Position numbers and translations under genes: made by a program. This document shows positions 16,865 to 25,628 of a stretch of DNA of 62,593 nucleotides, piece by piece (the first letter of the stretch is position 1; the number at the start of each line of letters is the position of its first letter). Below the pieces are notes generated by a model. That model was not told the DNA's origin and did no database searches. It saw nothing but the letters and a program-made list of their open reading frames with translations. Origin of the DNA: Bacteroidaceae bacterium (GTDB taxonomy: Bacteria; Bacteroidota; Bacteroidia; Bacteroidales; Bacteroidaceae); NCBI GenBank assembly GCA_017503235.1, contig JAFVTL010000041.1, forward strand, positions 1 through 62,593. The letters are read 5' to 3'.

Positions 16865-17851
16865 ATGGATTTGACAACTCCTATTGACATTCAGGCGGTC
16901 ATTGGTGCAGTTAAGAAGCACAAAGATCTGTTGACAACCTTGAGAGCTGAAGAAGCTGGAGATATCCTTCAGCATTTTACAGCCATCTCAGGTGTGAAGG
17001 ACTCAATCACTTTGGGTCGTACAACTCTCGGCCAAATTTCCCACAAGTACACGGGTAAGTTTATTGGCCAAGTTACAAATGGTAAGGTCGTTCCTCGTAC
17101 ACTCAAGGTATATCCTTGCGTGATGGAAATGTCGGATGAACCGGAACGTTACCGCCGTACCTATATTACCGAAGTGGATGGTGGCTTGGACCCGAAGAAA
17201 CATCCTTTCGAAATTTGGCTCATCAACTACGGTATCAAGTGCGCTTCCAAGGAATTGCACGATATCCTGTTGGTTGCTAAGTACGATTCTGATACCGCAA
17301 AGACAGCTTTGAACACTTCTTTCGATGGTATCTTGACAATCGTTGAGACCGAAAAAACTGCCGGTAATATCAGTACCTCTTTGGGCAATATGCATGCTAC
17401 AGGTGCATTTACCCGTGCAGATATTGGTGAGAAGCTTCTTGCCATGTGGCGCAAGATGCCACAGACTTTCCGCAAGAGTGGTGGCAAGATGTACATGTCT
17501 GAAGACCTTGCACAAATGTACGATGATTGGTTGGACGACCAAGGTACATTGGTTACTGGCACAGGTGCTGAGACTGCAGGTCAGAAGTTCTTGCGTCAGA
17601 CCAACGGCAAGTGTGAAATCGTTCGTCTCTCTGGTATGCCTGAGAACTCACAGTTCGTCATGATTACTACCAAGGAGAATATTGTCTATGGTTATGACAA
17701 ACCAAGCGACTTCAGCTCTCTTCGTCCGTTCATGTCCGGTAACCCGTACTTGTACACCGCTGCAGGTAAGTATGTGTTGGGATTCCAGTTTGTCACAATC
17801 GACAAATCTGAATTCTTGTGTAATGATCAGCCTGTCACTCCGACAGCTTAA
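16865..17851 (+). CDS. major capsid protein
   Basis: 328 residues, well-balanced composition and no signal or membrane segment. It follows the protease-scaffold gene, the standard place of the capsid gene. The sequence layout (N-terminal helix of about 30 residues, then beta-rich core, with a long stretch around TRADIGEKLLAMWRKMP typical of HK97-like P-domain spine helices in Bacteroidetes phages) agrees. It would form the icosahedral shell. The fold assignment is from context and general pattern rather than a diagnostic motif. Confidence 0.8.
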   Translation: MDLTTPIDIQAVIGAVKKHKDLLTTLRAEEAGDILQHFTAISGVKDSITLGRTTLGQISHKYTGKFIGQVTNGKVVPRTLKVYPCVMEMSDEPERYRRTYITEVDGGLDPKKHPFEIWLINYGIKCASKELHDILLVAKYDSDTAKTALNTSFDGILTIVETEKTAGNISTSLGNMHATGAFTRADIGEKLLAMWRKMPQTFRKSGGKMYMSEDLAQMYDDWLDDQGTLVTGTGAETAGQKFLRQTNGKCEIVRLSGMPENSQFVMITTKENIVYGYDKPSDFSSLRPFMSGNPYLYTAAGKYVLGFQFVTIDKSEFLCNDQPVTPTA

Positions 17852-17875
17852 TAATAACCTCTAAAAGATTAGGCT

Positions 17876-18469
17876 ATGAATAAGACTTGTATTCAATTGG
17901 CGGATATCGACGAAGCAGTTAACTGCTCCGAACTCGATAACTTGGCGGGTGTCGTTACTTCACTCATTTACTTCTATTGGAATGATGTGGCTACATGGCC
18001 GGATATGCCGGCTCCTGCTTCTGAAGAGGGTACCATGACGTTCGAAGAAGCTGGTGCCTGGGAGGGTGATGTCGTGATGAAAGAAGGCTGCCGTGCATAT
18101 CAGCTGGTATTTACTGACGATAGTGGTGAACTGACTATCACTGACCAAGGTGAAACCGGTGGTGAATCATGTTTGTATGAATTGAATGTCACTCGTGCCA
18201 AGATGTCACAAGTGATTTTCGGTTTCGAAAATGCAACTCGTGGTCGTCGTCTCGGTTTGATTGTGACAGACAAGAATGGTAATCGTTACCTCTTGGGAGA
18301 CAAGCTCAATGCTGCACGTCGTGTTGCAGCTGATGCATCGACTACTGGTAAGGTCGGTACAGACTTGAACAAGGCTCCTTTGAAGTTTACCTATGGCTGT
18401 CCACGTAAATTGATGTACACCGGTGATGTGGAGAACATCCTCAAAATCGCTGGTGCGGCTGCTGGATAA
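17876..18469 (+). CDS. virion structural protein, possibly tail tube or head decoration
   Basis: 197 residues, acidic, beta-rich, without membrane segments. It lies 24 bp after the capsid gene and before a strong terminator, so it belongs to the capsid transcription unit and is likely made in large amounts. The last half (MSQVIFGFENATRGRRLGLI, then a beta-rich end) looks like a beta-barrel subunit. I cannot decide between a major tail protein and a decoration protein. Confidence 0.6.
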   Translation: MNKTCIQLADIDEAVNCSELDNLAGVVTSLIYFYWNDVATWPDMPAPASEEGTMTFEEAGAWEGDVVMKEGCRAYQLVFTDDSGELTITDQGETGGESCLYELNVTRAKMSQVIFGFENATRGRRLGLIVTDKNGNRYLLGDKLNAARRVAADASTTGKVGTDLNKAPLKFTYGCPRKLMYTGDVENILKIAGAAAG

Positions 18470-18498
18470 GCAACTTCTGAATAAATCATATCTGACTG

Positions 18499-18533
18499 AA
18501 AGGGCTCTCTGCGTGACGCAGCGGGCTCTTTTT
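18499..18533 (+). terminator. terminator of the capsid unit
   Basis: Stem AAAGGGCTC / GGGCTCTTT (with G-U pairs) extended by CTGCG-tga-CGCAG and followed by T5. It abuts late promoter B. Confidence 0.75.
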
Positions 18534-18537
18534 GTTT

Positions 18538-18575
18538 GTGTCCGATTTCCGCACCAATATCCGCACTTATATTTG
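18538..18575 (+). promoter_or_regulatory. predicted late promoter B (GTGTCC-N24-TATATTTG)
   Basis: GTGTCC at 18538-18543 and TATATTTG at 18568-18575, 20 bp before the ATG at 18596. It shares GTGTCCGATT and ATTTGTRTAG with promoter C. Confidence 0.7.
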
Positions 18576-18595
18576 TATAGCTAAATTTAATCTTT

Positions 18596-19465
18596 ATGAC
18601 GAACAATTTTATCCAACATCGCCAAAAGGCCATAGACTGGTTGAATGGCAAACGTGATTTTGATGCCGGGATTAAAGTACTGGAGGATTCCAAGTTCAAG
18701 CCTGGTGTAGTAGCTAAACTCAAGAGAGTGGGCATCAAGGCTCCAGAAGCCAAATCAAGATTAGTGTATCTCATGCGTTCACTGGTTCAGGCATGGGCTA
18801 TGAATGATGAAGAGGTTGTGGACAATACGGATCCTGCAACAGGACTGGATGAAGATTCTGCAACCATCGTTACTGACAGCTCGGCTGCATATATTCAAAT
18901 GGCTGCCGAAAAATTGGAATCAGAACCCAATGCTTTTCCGGAGAGAATCTCGTCTGTTATCCGCGAGTATGCATCAGCATACAAAACACGAGATAAACTA
19001 CACAAACAGTTGGCTGAACTCCCCGAGAACAATGAACCTGATGTGATGGAGAAACGTCAGGAGCTGACAAAACTGATTGCAGAGAAAACGGATTTGATGG
19101 AAAAACTTTATCCGTTGTACGAAAAATATTTGTCGCTCAATGAGGACATATCTGAAGAAGAACTAAAGCAGCTTGAACATGATGACGATAACTCAACTAA
19201 TGCGGATGCTTCGGAAAATGAGGGTGGAGTTGAATCTGATAATTCATATGTGGGTAAATCAAAACAAGAATTGCAGAAGCTCCGTAAATCTATATCAACG
19301 AAGATTGGTCGAGCAAAGAATATGCTCGAGTATCAACAGGAGACGAAGAAGGACACACCAGATCCGATGCCGGAATCTCCCAAAAGAGTGAAGTATGAGA
19401 CCAAAATAGCCAATCTTACCGCTGAACTGGAACAGATTGACTACGCCATTGCTAAGTTAGCATAA
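18596..19465 (+). CDS. coiled-coil phage protein of the packaging block
   Basis: 289 residues. After a short globular start (about 1-60) the protein is very acidic and mostly helical, with coiled-coil heptads around 120-190 and 220-289. No enzymatic motif. It opens the unit that contains the terminase genes, directly after late promoter B. A scaffold-like or DNA-packaging accessory role would fit, but is not shown. Confidence 0.65.
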   Translation: MTNNFIQHRQKAIDWLNGKRDFDAGIKVLEDSKFKPGVVAKLKRVGIKAPEAKSRLVYLMRSLVQAWAMNDEEVVDNTDPATGLDEDSATIVTDSSAAYIQMAAEKLESEPNAFPERISSVIREYASAYKTRDKLHKQLAELPENNEPDVMEKRQELTKLIAEKTDLMEKLYPLYEKYLSLNEDISEEELKQLEHDDDNSTNADASENEGGVESDNSYVGKSKQELQKLRKSISTKIGRAKNMLEYQQETKKDTPDPMPESPKRVKYETKIANLTAELEQIDYAIAKLA

Positions 19466-19478
19466 ACTTGTTTGTGAG

Positions 19479-20081
19479 ATGCTTGTAGGTTTTCATGATA
19501 GAAGTTTTAAGGTTAATGATGATGAACAGGCGGCCACTCCAAAAGTGAGGGGAGTGGCCTGCCTTGATGTTGGGCAGAACGCTGATAACGACATCGTGGT
19601 ACCCCTCCTTAGTCAACCTTCCGCTTTAGGCAAAATACACATGGGGCAGGACAAGCATTTCTATTCCAATGGCTCTTTCAATTTAGTGCAGCTCGTTCTG
19701 TACTTACTAAAGCAGACTGGACCGGCTCATGTGTTCATCTCCAGCTATTCGATTGCTGAAGATTCATTGGCTACATTAAAAAAACTACAGGACAAAGGAG
19801 ATATATGGGATATCGCTTTTCTCATTGATAACCGTGTACGTACCATTTCGCCCAAACCGTTCGATTTCCTGGTTACTGCTTTCCCGGATAGATATAGGTG
19901 CTGCGCTTTACATGCTAAAGTGGCGCTGATTTGGAATGATAATTGGCATCTGTCTGTTGTGGGTAGTCAGAATGCCACCCACAATCCAAAGCTGGAGAGA
20001 GGTATCATCCATACTTCACAGGATATTTTTTACTTTGACTTTAAAACCTTGACCCATGAATTTGAACGAGGAACAACTTGA
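19479..20081 (+). CDS. phospholipase D-like (single HKD) protein
   Basis: 200 residues. The C-terminal part carries one PLD-type motif: CALHAKVALIWND (H and K of HxK) followed by VGSQNATHNPKLERG. A single HKD copy means it would act as a dimer, as PLD-family nucleases do. The N-terminal half contains a strand-helix pattern with VFISSYSIAED, also usual in PLD nucleases. Lying in the packaging block, it could process DNA ends, be a structural remnant or act against host or rival DNA. Catalytic H and K are present; activity is inferred. Confidence 0.7.
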   Translation: MLVGFHDRSFKVNDDEQAATPKVRGVACLDVGQNADNDIVVPLLSQPSALGKIHMGQDKHFYSNGSFNLVQLVLYLLKQTGPAHVFISSYSIAEDSLATLKKLQDKGDIWDIAFLIDNRVRTISPKPFDFLVTAFPDRYRCCALHAKVALIWNDNWHLSVVGSQNATHNPKLERGIIHTSQDIFYFDFKTLTHEFERGTT

Positions 20082-20340
20082 CTCCATAACCAACGCGGGT
20101 AGATTGCTTATACCTCCTTCATTGGTAGCCATTGACCTTGAAGTGGATGAGATGGATTTCATTACAGAAATCCGTACTCCAGGGACTCCTGTACACAAAG
20201 CATATTACTCAGGTTATCTGGAGCAGTTGATGGAGACAAGAGTAGCCATCATCAAGGCGGCTCGCAATGGTAGCAACCCAGCATTGGTCGAAGTTCTGAA
20301 ACTTATTCAAGAAGTTAACCTACAATTGAAATATGAGTAG
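20056..20340 (+). CDS. small packaging-block protein
   Basis: 94 residues, acidic, helical, unrecognised. It overlaps the PLD-like gene by 26 bases and the next gene by eight, so translation is coupled. Probably a partner of the packaging proteins. Confidence 0.55.
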   Translation: MNLNEEQLDSITNAGRLLIPPSLVAIDLEVDEMDFITEIRTPGTPVHKAYYSGYLEQLMETRVAIIKAARNGSNPALVEVLKLIQEVNLQLKYE

Positions 20341-20920
20341 AAAAGGATTGCCTTCATTGGCCGAACAACGGTATGAATTGATACAGCAGCACATCATAGA
20401 TCCGGAGAAGTCTCCTTTGCCGGCTGAGCTGAAGGAACAGTTCAATCGTGTGCTGCAGGTGGCACGTCTGTTGGATGACTACCCCAACGATACGCACATC
20501 ATCAATATCATGCTGGCCAAATATCGGATATCCACAACGCAGATCCGAAAGGATATCGCTTTGGCACGTGAGATGTTCAAGACCAATCATACTTTCGATT
20601 GGGACTTTTGGCATGCATGGCAAATTAAGGATCAATTGGAACTGATACGTGAATGTCGGCTGAAGGGTGACCTCAAGCAATGGAACAATGCCAAAAAAAC
20701 ATTGGCTATGCTTATTGGTGAGAAACCCGAAGCTATTGAGGACCCAAGGAGAATGGAGAAGAATGTATTCTATATTCAGGTCAACAATGGTACTGGAGAG
20801 AAACTGAACATCAATCTGGATACTTTGCGGTCGTTGTCACACCAGGACCGAAAAACCATCATTGATACATTGTATCAACCGGTTGATGATGCACAAGTAG
20901 AAGAGATAATGAATTCTTAA
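20333..20920 (+). CDS. probable small terminase subunit
   Basis: 195 residues. The first two-thirds is helical with a DNA-binding-like stretch (ISTTQIRKDIALAREMF at about 71-87) and the C-terminus is an acidic tail, the usual layout of a small terminase. It precedes the large subunit by two genes. Small terminases bind the pac or cos site and load the motor. Identification rests on position and general features, not on a family motif. Confidence 0.6.
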   Translation: MSRKGLPSLAEQRYELIQQHIIDPEKSPLPAELKEQFNRVLQVARLLDDYPNDTHIINIMLAKYRISTTQIRKDIALAREMFKTNHTFDWDFWHAWQIKDQLELIRECRLKGDLKQWNNAKKTLAMLIGEKPEAIEDPRRMEKNVFYIQVNNGTGEKLNINLDTLRSLSHQDRKTIIDTLYQPVDDAQVEEIMNS

Positions 20921-20926
20921 ATCAAT

Positions 20927-21145
20927 ATGGAAAAAAGAGTTGTCAATAAAAAATTAGTCGCAAGACTGATGGATACTAAAGGTATCGAAATGATTTCTGT
21001 TACCAGTCAGAACGTAATCGCACAGGTTAGTGCTAAATTTACCCCTAAAATGGCTGATGACTTGGTTCGCGAACTCGGCCATGAGAAAGATGCTAAAGCT
21101 GCTTCTAAAGCAGGGGATAATTACATCGTCTTTTCACGGTTCTGA
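20927..21145 (+). CDS. small protein directly upstream of terminase
   Basis: 72 residues, basic, unrecognised. Its TGA overlaps the terminase ATG (ATGA-type overlap), showing translational coupling to it. Confidence 0.55.
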   Translation: MEKRVVNKKLVARLMDTKGIEMISVTSQNVIAQVSAKFTPKMADDLVRELGHEKDAKAASKAGDNYIVFSRF

Positions 21146-22872
21146 TGGATACGAATGTTTGGGAAGAAGAGATTGTTCTGAATCCGGCGCAGATGGCTTA
21201 TCTGCTGATGCAGGCCAAGAACAAGTATGTGATTTATTCACGCGGTACCGGTAAATCTTTTATTGTCGGTGCTGAAGTGGATGAAAACGTACGTATCATG
21301 CCGCGTGGAGTGACAACCCTTGCCCAAGCTACCTATGGCCAAGCCTTGACCAAGACGTTGCCATCCACCTTTAAGCTGCTGGAGCAATTAGGATATAAAA
21401 GATATGATACCAAAACAAAAACGGGTGATTATGTAGTGTGTAGGACTCCTCCGGATGGTTGGTACCGTCCTTATGAACATCTGATGAGTTACGAACATTG
21501 TATCACCTTCAGTAATGGCCATTGTCTCTATATCCTTACTCAAGATGGTAATTCTCGTGGACCGAATGCGGACTTTAACATCACTGATGAAGCCTTGACA
21601 TTGGATAAAGAACAGTTCGACCAGGAAGTAGCACCTACCAACCGAGGCAATGAACACATCTTCGGACACAAGAGCAAAAGCCCTATCCATAAGCACCATG
21701 GTAACGCCTTCTTCAGCTCCATGCCCTACGAACCGGAGCAGAAATGGCTGTTAGAGCCGGCCAAGTATTACGAAGAGGAGCGGGATATCCATCTGTTTGA
21801 TGTCTGGAATCGTATCGTAAAACTGCAACTGCAGCTTATCGATGCGAAACTGAATGAGGATGCCGTCCTTTTCAAAGAAATATGGAATGAAACCGTGCGC
21901 TTGAGACGCACCATTACACCTTTCGTCTCAAAAGACGGCACATTGTTTATATTGGCTTCCATCTTCGATAACTTGGCCAATGTAGGTTTGTCCTATGTCA
22001 TGAACCAGTTTAAGGTGATGGACAAACTTTCATTTATGATAGAAATCCTCAATTTTATCGTTGATAAGATTGACCATTGCTATTATAGTCTGGATGAACG
22101 GCACAAGTATTACAGGGCTTCCAATGACAGCTATATCCGTGACTTTGCCGAGAATACCGATTTTGACTGGAGACAATTGGCCGAGACGGACAGCCGCATG
22201 GATGCCGACTGCAACCCGAACCAACCAATCGAAGTATGTTTCGACTGGGGTTCCAGTGCTTCGTTTATGGAGGTGGCCCAATGTGGTCACTTTGATTTTG
22301 TGACCAAACAGATGCATCCGAATCGTATTGTGGATAATACCATCAATGAATTCTTTGTGCATAGTTCTGATGTAGAGGATACCATGGTGAATGTATTGGT
22401 GGATAAGTTCTGCCATTATTATCGGTTTCATCCACATAAGATGGTGCATGTCTATCGGGACAGATATGGTGATATCCGTCTCGCTAATTCCAAGAAAACA
22501 TACAATGAAACGGCGATAGACCGTTTAATCAAACATGGTTGGACTGTCAAGCAGTTCACCCATCGTGGTATTGAACCGCCACAGCACGATAAATATCTGC
22601 TGTGGTCATCCATTACTGCAGAGACCGATGAGCGATATCCGCTCAAGCGGTTCAATGCTTCGAAGTGTAAGTACATCCTCATTTCAATGAACAATACTCG
22701 TGTCCGCACCAACTCATCGGGCAAATGGGAGAAGGACAAGCGCAGCGAGCGCAATGACTCAATCCTACCTGAAGAAGCTACTCACTTCGGAGATTGTATC
22801 GATAAACGTGTGTGGACAAAGTATGGTGATATTCTCACCAAGCGAACATCGTTCGTTGATATCCGCGTTTAA
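21145..22872 (+). CDS. terminase large subunit
   Basis: 575 residues. A Walker A-like P-loop SRGTGKS at 32-38 opens the ATPase domain, and a stretch around NADFNITDEALTLDKE near 141-156 fits a Walker B with following acidic residue. The C-terminal half has VCFDWGSSASF near 365-375, an acidic-aromatic motif like the start of the RNase H-like nuclease. The enzyme packages DNA into proheads through the portal and cuts the concatemer. The portal gene is 7 kb downstream because cargo genes lie between. Call based on motif pattern, size and neighbours. Confidence 0.85.
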   Translation: MDTNVWEEEIVLNPAQMAYLLMQAKNKYVIYSRGTGKSFIVGAEVDENVRIMPRGVTTLAQATYGQALTKTLPSTFKLLEQLGYKRYDTKTKTGDYVVCRTPPDGWYRPYEHLMSYEHCITFSNGHCLYILTQDGNSRGPNADFNITDEALTLDKEQFDQEVAPTNRGNEHIFGHKSKSPIHKHHGNAFFSSMPYEPEQKWLLEPAKYYEEERDIHLFDVWNRIVKLQLQLIDAKLNEDAVLFKEIWNETVRLRRTITPFVSKDGTLFILASIFDNLANVGLSYVMNQFKVMDKLSFMIEILNFIVDKIDHCYYSLDERHKYYRASNDSYIRDFAENTDFDWRQLAETDSRMDADCNPNQPIEVCFDWGSSASFMEVAQCGHFDFVTKQMHPNRIVDNTINEFFVHSSDVEDTMVNVLVDKFCHYYRFHPHKMVHVYRDRYGDIRLANSKKTYNETAIDRLIKHGWTVKQFTHRGIEPPQHDKYLLWSSITAETDERYPLKRFNASKCKYILISMNNTRVRTNSSGKWEKDKRSERNDSILPEEATHFGDCIDKRVWTKYGDILTKRTSFVDIRV

Positions 22873-23565
22873 TTTCTCACTCATAGGACTGCTGTCTGCC
22901 TCTTAGGACTGAGGCGGTGGGGTGGGGACTGCCATCATATTTCCTTTTTGGGTGCGGAAAAGGGCGCAGTCGAGTTTAGGGCGCGTTAGGGTCAACTCCG
23001 TGACTTTTCTTTGCATCGGCAAAGAAACAAAACTCTTTCCTTTATTTTTCAATCGTTTACGATTCTTTTGGCTTTCGTTAACACTCATCCCTCGTCGTTT
23101 CCGCTGTAACTTACTCGGTCACTCATAACTGACTAAGTTACGAATCCGGAAACGACGATTTTATACCCTTTCAGGAGAGCGGTTGGTTGTGCATCAGGTT
23201 TCAGTTGATGCATAACCTTACGTTGTTCATTGCTCTACTGTTCTGCTCTTCGCCTTGGCCCTTTCCCTATCAGCTTCGATGTGTCGCTTTTGACAGATGC
23301 AAAGGTATTTGTGCCGCTCCATCTGTCAAGTACTGGCGGAGTCCGCTTAAAAAATCTCCATCCCGTTGGGTAGTATTCTGTGCCGTTGGTTTTAGGCGGA
23401 TACTTGTCTTGATGTCCCTGCACACCTTTTGAAGCATCGTAAAAAGGCGAAACATACCGAAGCGATAGTGACGGAATAAAAAAAAGCTCAGAGCAGGTAG
23501 AGCAAAAATTAAAAAGGCTCACACCCTCGGCTTCAAGTTCAAGAATAAATTAAAAATCAAGAGTT
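22873..23565. other. noncoding leader region with strong hairpins
   Basis: 693 bp without a credible gene: the open frames here overlap each other on both strands and look non-coding. It holds a 9-bp hairpin TTTCTTTGC-atcg-GCAAAGAAA (23006-23027) and a long imperfect hairpin at 23092-23158 whose outer arms TCGTCGTTTCCG and CGGAAACGACGA pair perfectly. The last ~150 bp form the leader of the phosphoribosyltransferase gene. The style recalls leaders in Bacteroides conjugative elements, suggesting imported cargo. Confidence 0.55.
23092..23158. repeat. long hairpin (12-bp outer stem)
   Basis: Outer arms TCGTCGTTTCCG / CGGAAACGACGA pair fully, and inner arms GTAACTTA...GTCA / TGAC...AAGTTAC pair with small bulges around a short loop. 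It could be a structured RNA leader, a transfer or recombination site, or an element boundary. Confidence 0.6.
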
Positions 23566-24120
23566 ATGGCACAGAAAATCAATGAACAATTCCAAAGTCA
23601 ATGGCAAAAGCCAATGTTTTCATTTTTCGACTATTTACCTACCAAGTACGATGCAAGCAAAGAAGAATGGAAAGTACGCAAACTAATATGGGACTTCAAG
23701 CAAGGCAAACGAAGTTCCAAAGTCGCAAAATTGGTGGCATCACAACTCCGCAAGCAATTTGGTAGCATATGCGACACGCTGACCTTTGCTTGTATCCCTG
23801 CAAGCAGCGCAGAAGCAAACGCCTTGAGATATGAAGAATTTGCGGAAGAGGTATGCCGTTTGACAGGTGCACAGAACGCATACAAGGCTATCAAAGTAGA
23901 AGGTGAACGATTGGCTATCCATGAAACCAAGTGCGGAAAGTCCATTACCACAGTAAACACCATTAGTTTTGATAAGGAATTTTTCAACGGCAAACGAGTA
24001 GTTTTGTTCGATGATGTGATAACACGAGGTTTCAGCTATGCCCGTTTTGCTTGTGAATTGGAGTACTTCGGAGCCGAAGTGTTGGGAGGTTATTTCTTGG
24101 GTAGAACGATTAATAATTGA
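23566..24120 (+). CDS. phosphoribosyltransferase-like protein
   Basis: 184 residues. The motif VVLFDDVITRG near 145-155 is the phosphoribosylpyrophosphate-binding loop of type I phosphoribosyltransferases (ComF-like), and an upstream FACIPASSAEAN segment fits the pyrophosphate loop. Such proteins salvage bases or, in ComF relatives, assist DNA uptake. It is paired with a RadC-like gene 4 bp downstream, a pairing seen in mobile elements of Bacteroidetes. It is not a usual virion gene, so this looks like cargo. The domain is clear, the substrate unknown. Confidence 0.8.
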   Translation: MAQKINEQFQSQWQKPMFSFFDYLPTKYDASKEEWKVRKLIWDFKQGKRSSKVAKLVASQLRKQFGSICDTLTFACIPASSAEANALRYEEFAEEVCRLTGAQNAYKAIKVEGERLAIHETKCGKSITTVNTISFDKEFFNGKRVVLFDDVITRGFSYARFACELEYFGAEVLGGYFLGRTINN

Positions 24121-24124
24121 GGAC

Positions 24125-24694
24125 ATGACAAGGTTTGAACTACATGAAGACTACAGAACCGCAACGAATGAAGCTTTGCAAGTCTTGGAGTTGAATAGGA
24201 ACGACATCGATACGGCAACCAATTATCACGAACTCTTTAACCGCCTGACACCAGCGAAAAAACGTTTGGCACTTGCGGCCGTAGAAGCCTATAAAATGTA
24301 CAGCTACCGGGAACGAAAGGAGCAGATATTTTGCAGTAAGGATATTTTTGAGACGATGAAACCTTGTTTGTCTGATTTGTCGGTAGAGGAATGTTGGGTG
24401 ATTTTGTTGAACCAAGCAAGCCGAATGATTAAGAAAATACGCATATCGATAGGGGGTATCAGCGGAACCGCCGTAGATGTTAGGGTGATACTCAAGGAAG
24501 CTTTGACCGCATCGGCTTCGGCTTTTGCTTTGATACATAACCACCCGAGCGGAAGTCTAAGACCAAGTAGAGAGGATGACAGGCTGACAAAACAGGTTCA
24601 GCAAGCTTCGGAGATAATGAATATCCGATTTATTGACCATCTGATTTTTACGAATGACAATTTTTATAGTTACAACGATGAAGGACGTTTGTAA
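24125..24694 (+). CDS. RadC-like JAB/MPN domain protein
   Basis: 189 residues from the ATG at 24125 (a start at 24038 would overlap the previous gene by more than 80 bases). The C-terminal 120 residues are a RadC/MPN domain with the metal-binding pattern: ALIHNHPSGSLRPSREDD (HxH...S...D). The N-terminal ~70 residues are helical and lack the usual helix-hairpin-helix of full RadC. RadC proteins are common on mobile elements; the biochemical role is unsettled. Forms a unit with the phosphoribosyltransferase gene. Confidence 0.85.
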   Translation: MTRFELHEDYRTATNEALQVLELNRNDIDTATNYHELFNRLTPAKKRLALAAVEAYKMYSYRERKEQIFCSKDIFETMKPCLSDLSVEECWVILLNQASRMIKKIRISIGGISGTAVDVRVILKEALTASASAFALIHNHPSGSLRPSREDDRLTKQVQQASEIMNIRFIDHLIFTNDNFYSYNDEGRL

Positions 24695-24700
24695 GGGAGT

Positions 24701-24754
24701 GGGCGATAAAGTCGCCCATTCCGCTGTTTTCACAAGCGAAAACAGCGGAATGGG
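24701..24754 (+). terminator. two overlapping hairpins, one with a perfect 17-bp stem
   Basis: CCCATTCCGCTGTTTTC (24715-24731) pairs perfectly with 24738-24754. An upstream hairpin, GGGCGA...TCGCCC (24701-24717), shares the CCC with it, so the two compete. There is no T tract directly after. It probably ends the RadC transcript or acts as an attenuator-like switch. Confidence 0.6.
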
Positions 24755-24817
24755 GCCCGGTTTATAATGTTTCTTGAGATTTTTTCCGTTCCTTCAACCA
24801 CGGAGGAGATAATTCAT

Positions 24818-24825
24818 TATATTTG
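24818..24825 (+). promoter_or_regulatory. -7 box of the lipoprotein gene
   Basis: TATATTTG, a perfect TAnnTTTG match, lies 26 bp before the lipoprotein ATG. No good -33 TTTG is visible. Confidence 0.5.
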
Positions 24826-24851
24826 CACAGTTGTTAAAATATAATGTTGTT

Positions 24852-25496
24852 ATGAAAAAGTATTTATTATTGATGCTGATGGCGATAGGATTGGCATCTT
24901 GTGTGACTGTTGAGCAAGTGACGCATACAAACATCATTGATTATTCAAGATTTACAAAGAACGGTATTTTTGTTACAGAATCGAATACTGTTAATTTTGA
25001 TTATGAGCCTTTAGGTTCTGTTGTTGCAACTTCTAGAGGTCCGGTTGCTTCATATCTTGTTGCCATGACGGTGGATATGGATAAGGCTTTCTCTGATATA
25101 GGGAAGAAGTTGAAAGAAATAAATGCGGATGGTCTTATCAACTTGAAAATTACCAATTATGCAGATAAATATTACTATTTTACAACCGTTTCAGGTATGG
25201 CCATTCGTCGAAACCCTATTGATAAGTCCGTTGTTACTACATATCAAGAAGTGTTGGGGTATATTGACCTCATTAAACTGGAAGTGGTCGAAGCTTATGA
25301 GAGCGGTACAAAAATATTGACTTCTGCTCAAATGTCTATTGAACAGATAAATAAAGCCAAGAAGAAGTTTTTTGCCACTCAGAATCAAGTGTTCTTTTAT
25401 ACGAATGATGGTCTGAAGACTAATACTCCTTACATGGCCATTCAGGATAATCATATCATTAATTATGCGACAAATGAGTTTATTCCATTGAAATAA
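24852..25496 (+). CDS. prophage-encoded lipoprotein
   Basis: 214 residues. The start MKKYLLLMLMAIGLASCV is a lipoprotein signal peptide with lipobox LASC (C17), so the mature protein is anchored in a membrane, probably the outer membrane or periplasmic side. The remainder is soluble, without a named family. It has its own promoter box and is flanked by hairpins, the structure of a moron gene expressed in the lysogen. Candidates are superinfection exclusion or another surface change of the host. Start at 24852 chosen because only it gives the signal peptide at the N-terminus. Confidence 0.75.
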   Translation: MKKYLLLMLMAIGLASCVTVEQVTHTNIIDYSRFTKNGIFVTESNTVNFDYEPLGSVVATSRGPVASYLVAMTVDMDKAFSDIGKKLKEINADGLINLKITNYADKYYYFTTVSGMAIRRNPIDKSVVTTYQEVLGYIDLIKLEVVEAYESGTKILTSAQMSIEQINKAKKKFFATQNQVFFYTNDGLKTNTPYMAIQDNHIINYATNEFIPLK

Positions 25497-25501
25497 TTCA
25501 C

Positions 25502-25587
25502 TACCTTTGCAAAGTAGAAGTATTTCGCTTTTGATTAATAAATGCACTATTTAAGGGGTTCCGGCTAAGGCTGGAGCCCTTTTTTTT
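25502..25587 (+). terminator. terminator (25554-25587), possibly ending a short transcript from a -7 box at 25502
   Basis: The stem AGGGGTTCCGGC-taag-GCTGGAGCCCT with T8 is a clear terminator for the lipoprotein gene. TACCTTTG at 25502-25509 with TTTA 19 bp upstream could start a small RNA of about 75 nt ending there; that part is weak. Confidence 0.6.
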
Positions 25588-25628
25588 GTATTGATTTTCC
25601 TTTTTGCTGAAAATATTCACTATAAATG

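Noticed and set aside
23187-23522. Overlapping open frames on both strands (81 and 95 residues)
   Set aside because: They overlap antisense, have no promoter or start context and show amino acid composition unlike real genes; region treated as a leader.
24038-24124. Longer start of the RadC-like gene at 24038
   Set aside because: It would overlap most of the last third of the phosphoribosyltransferase's final domain; the ATG at 24125 fits the spacing.
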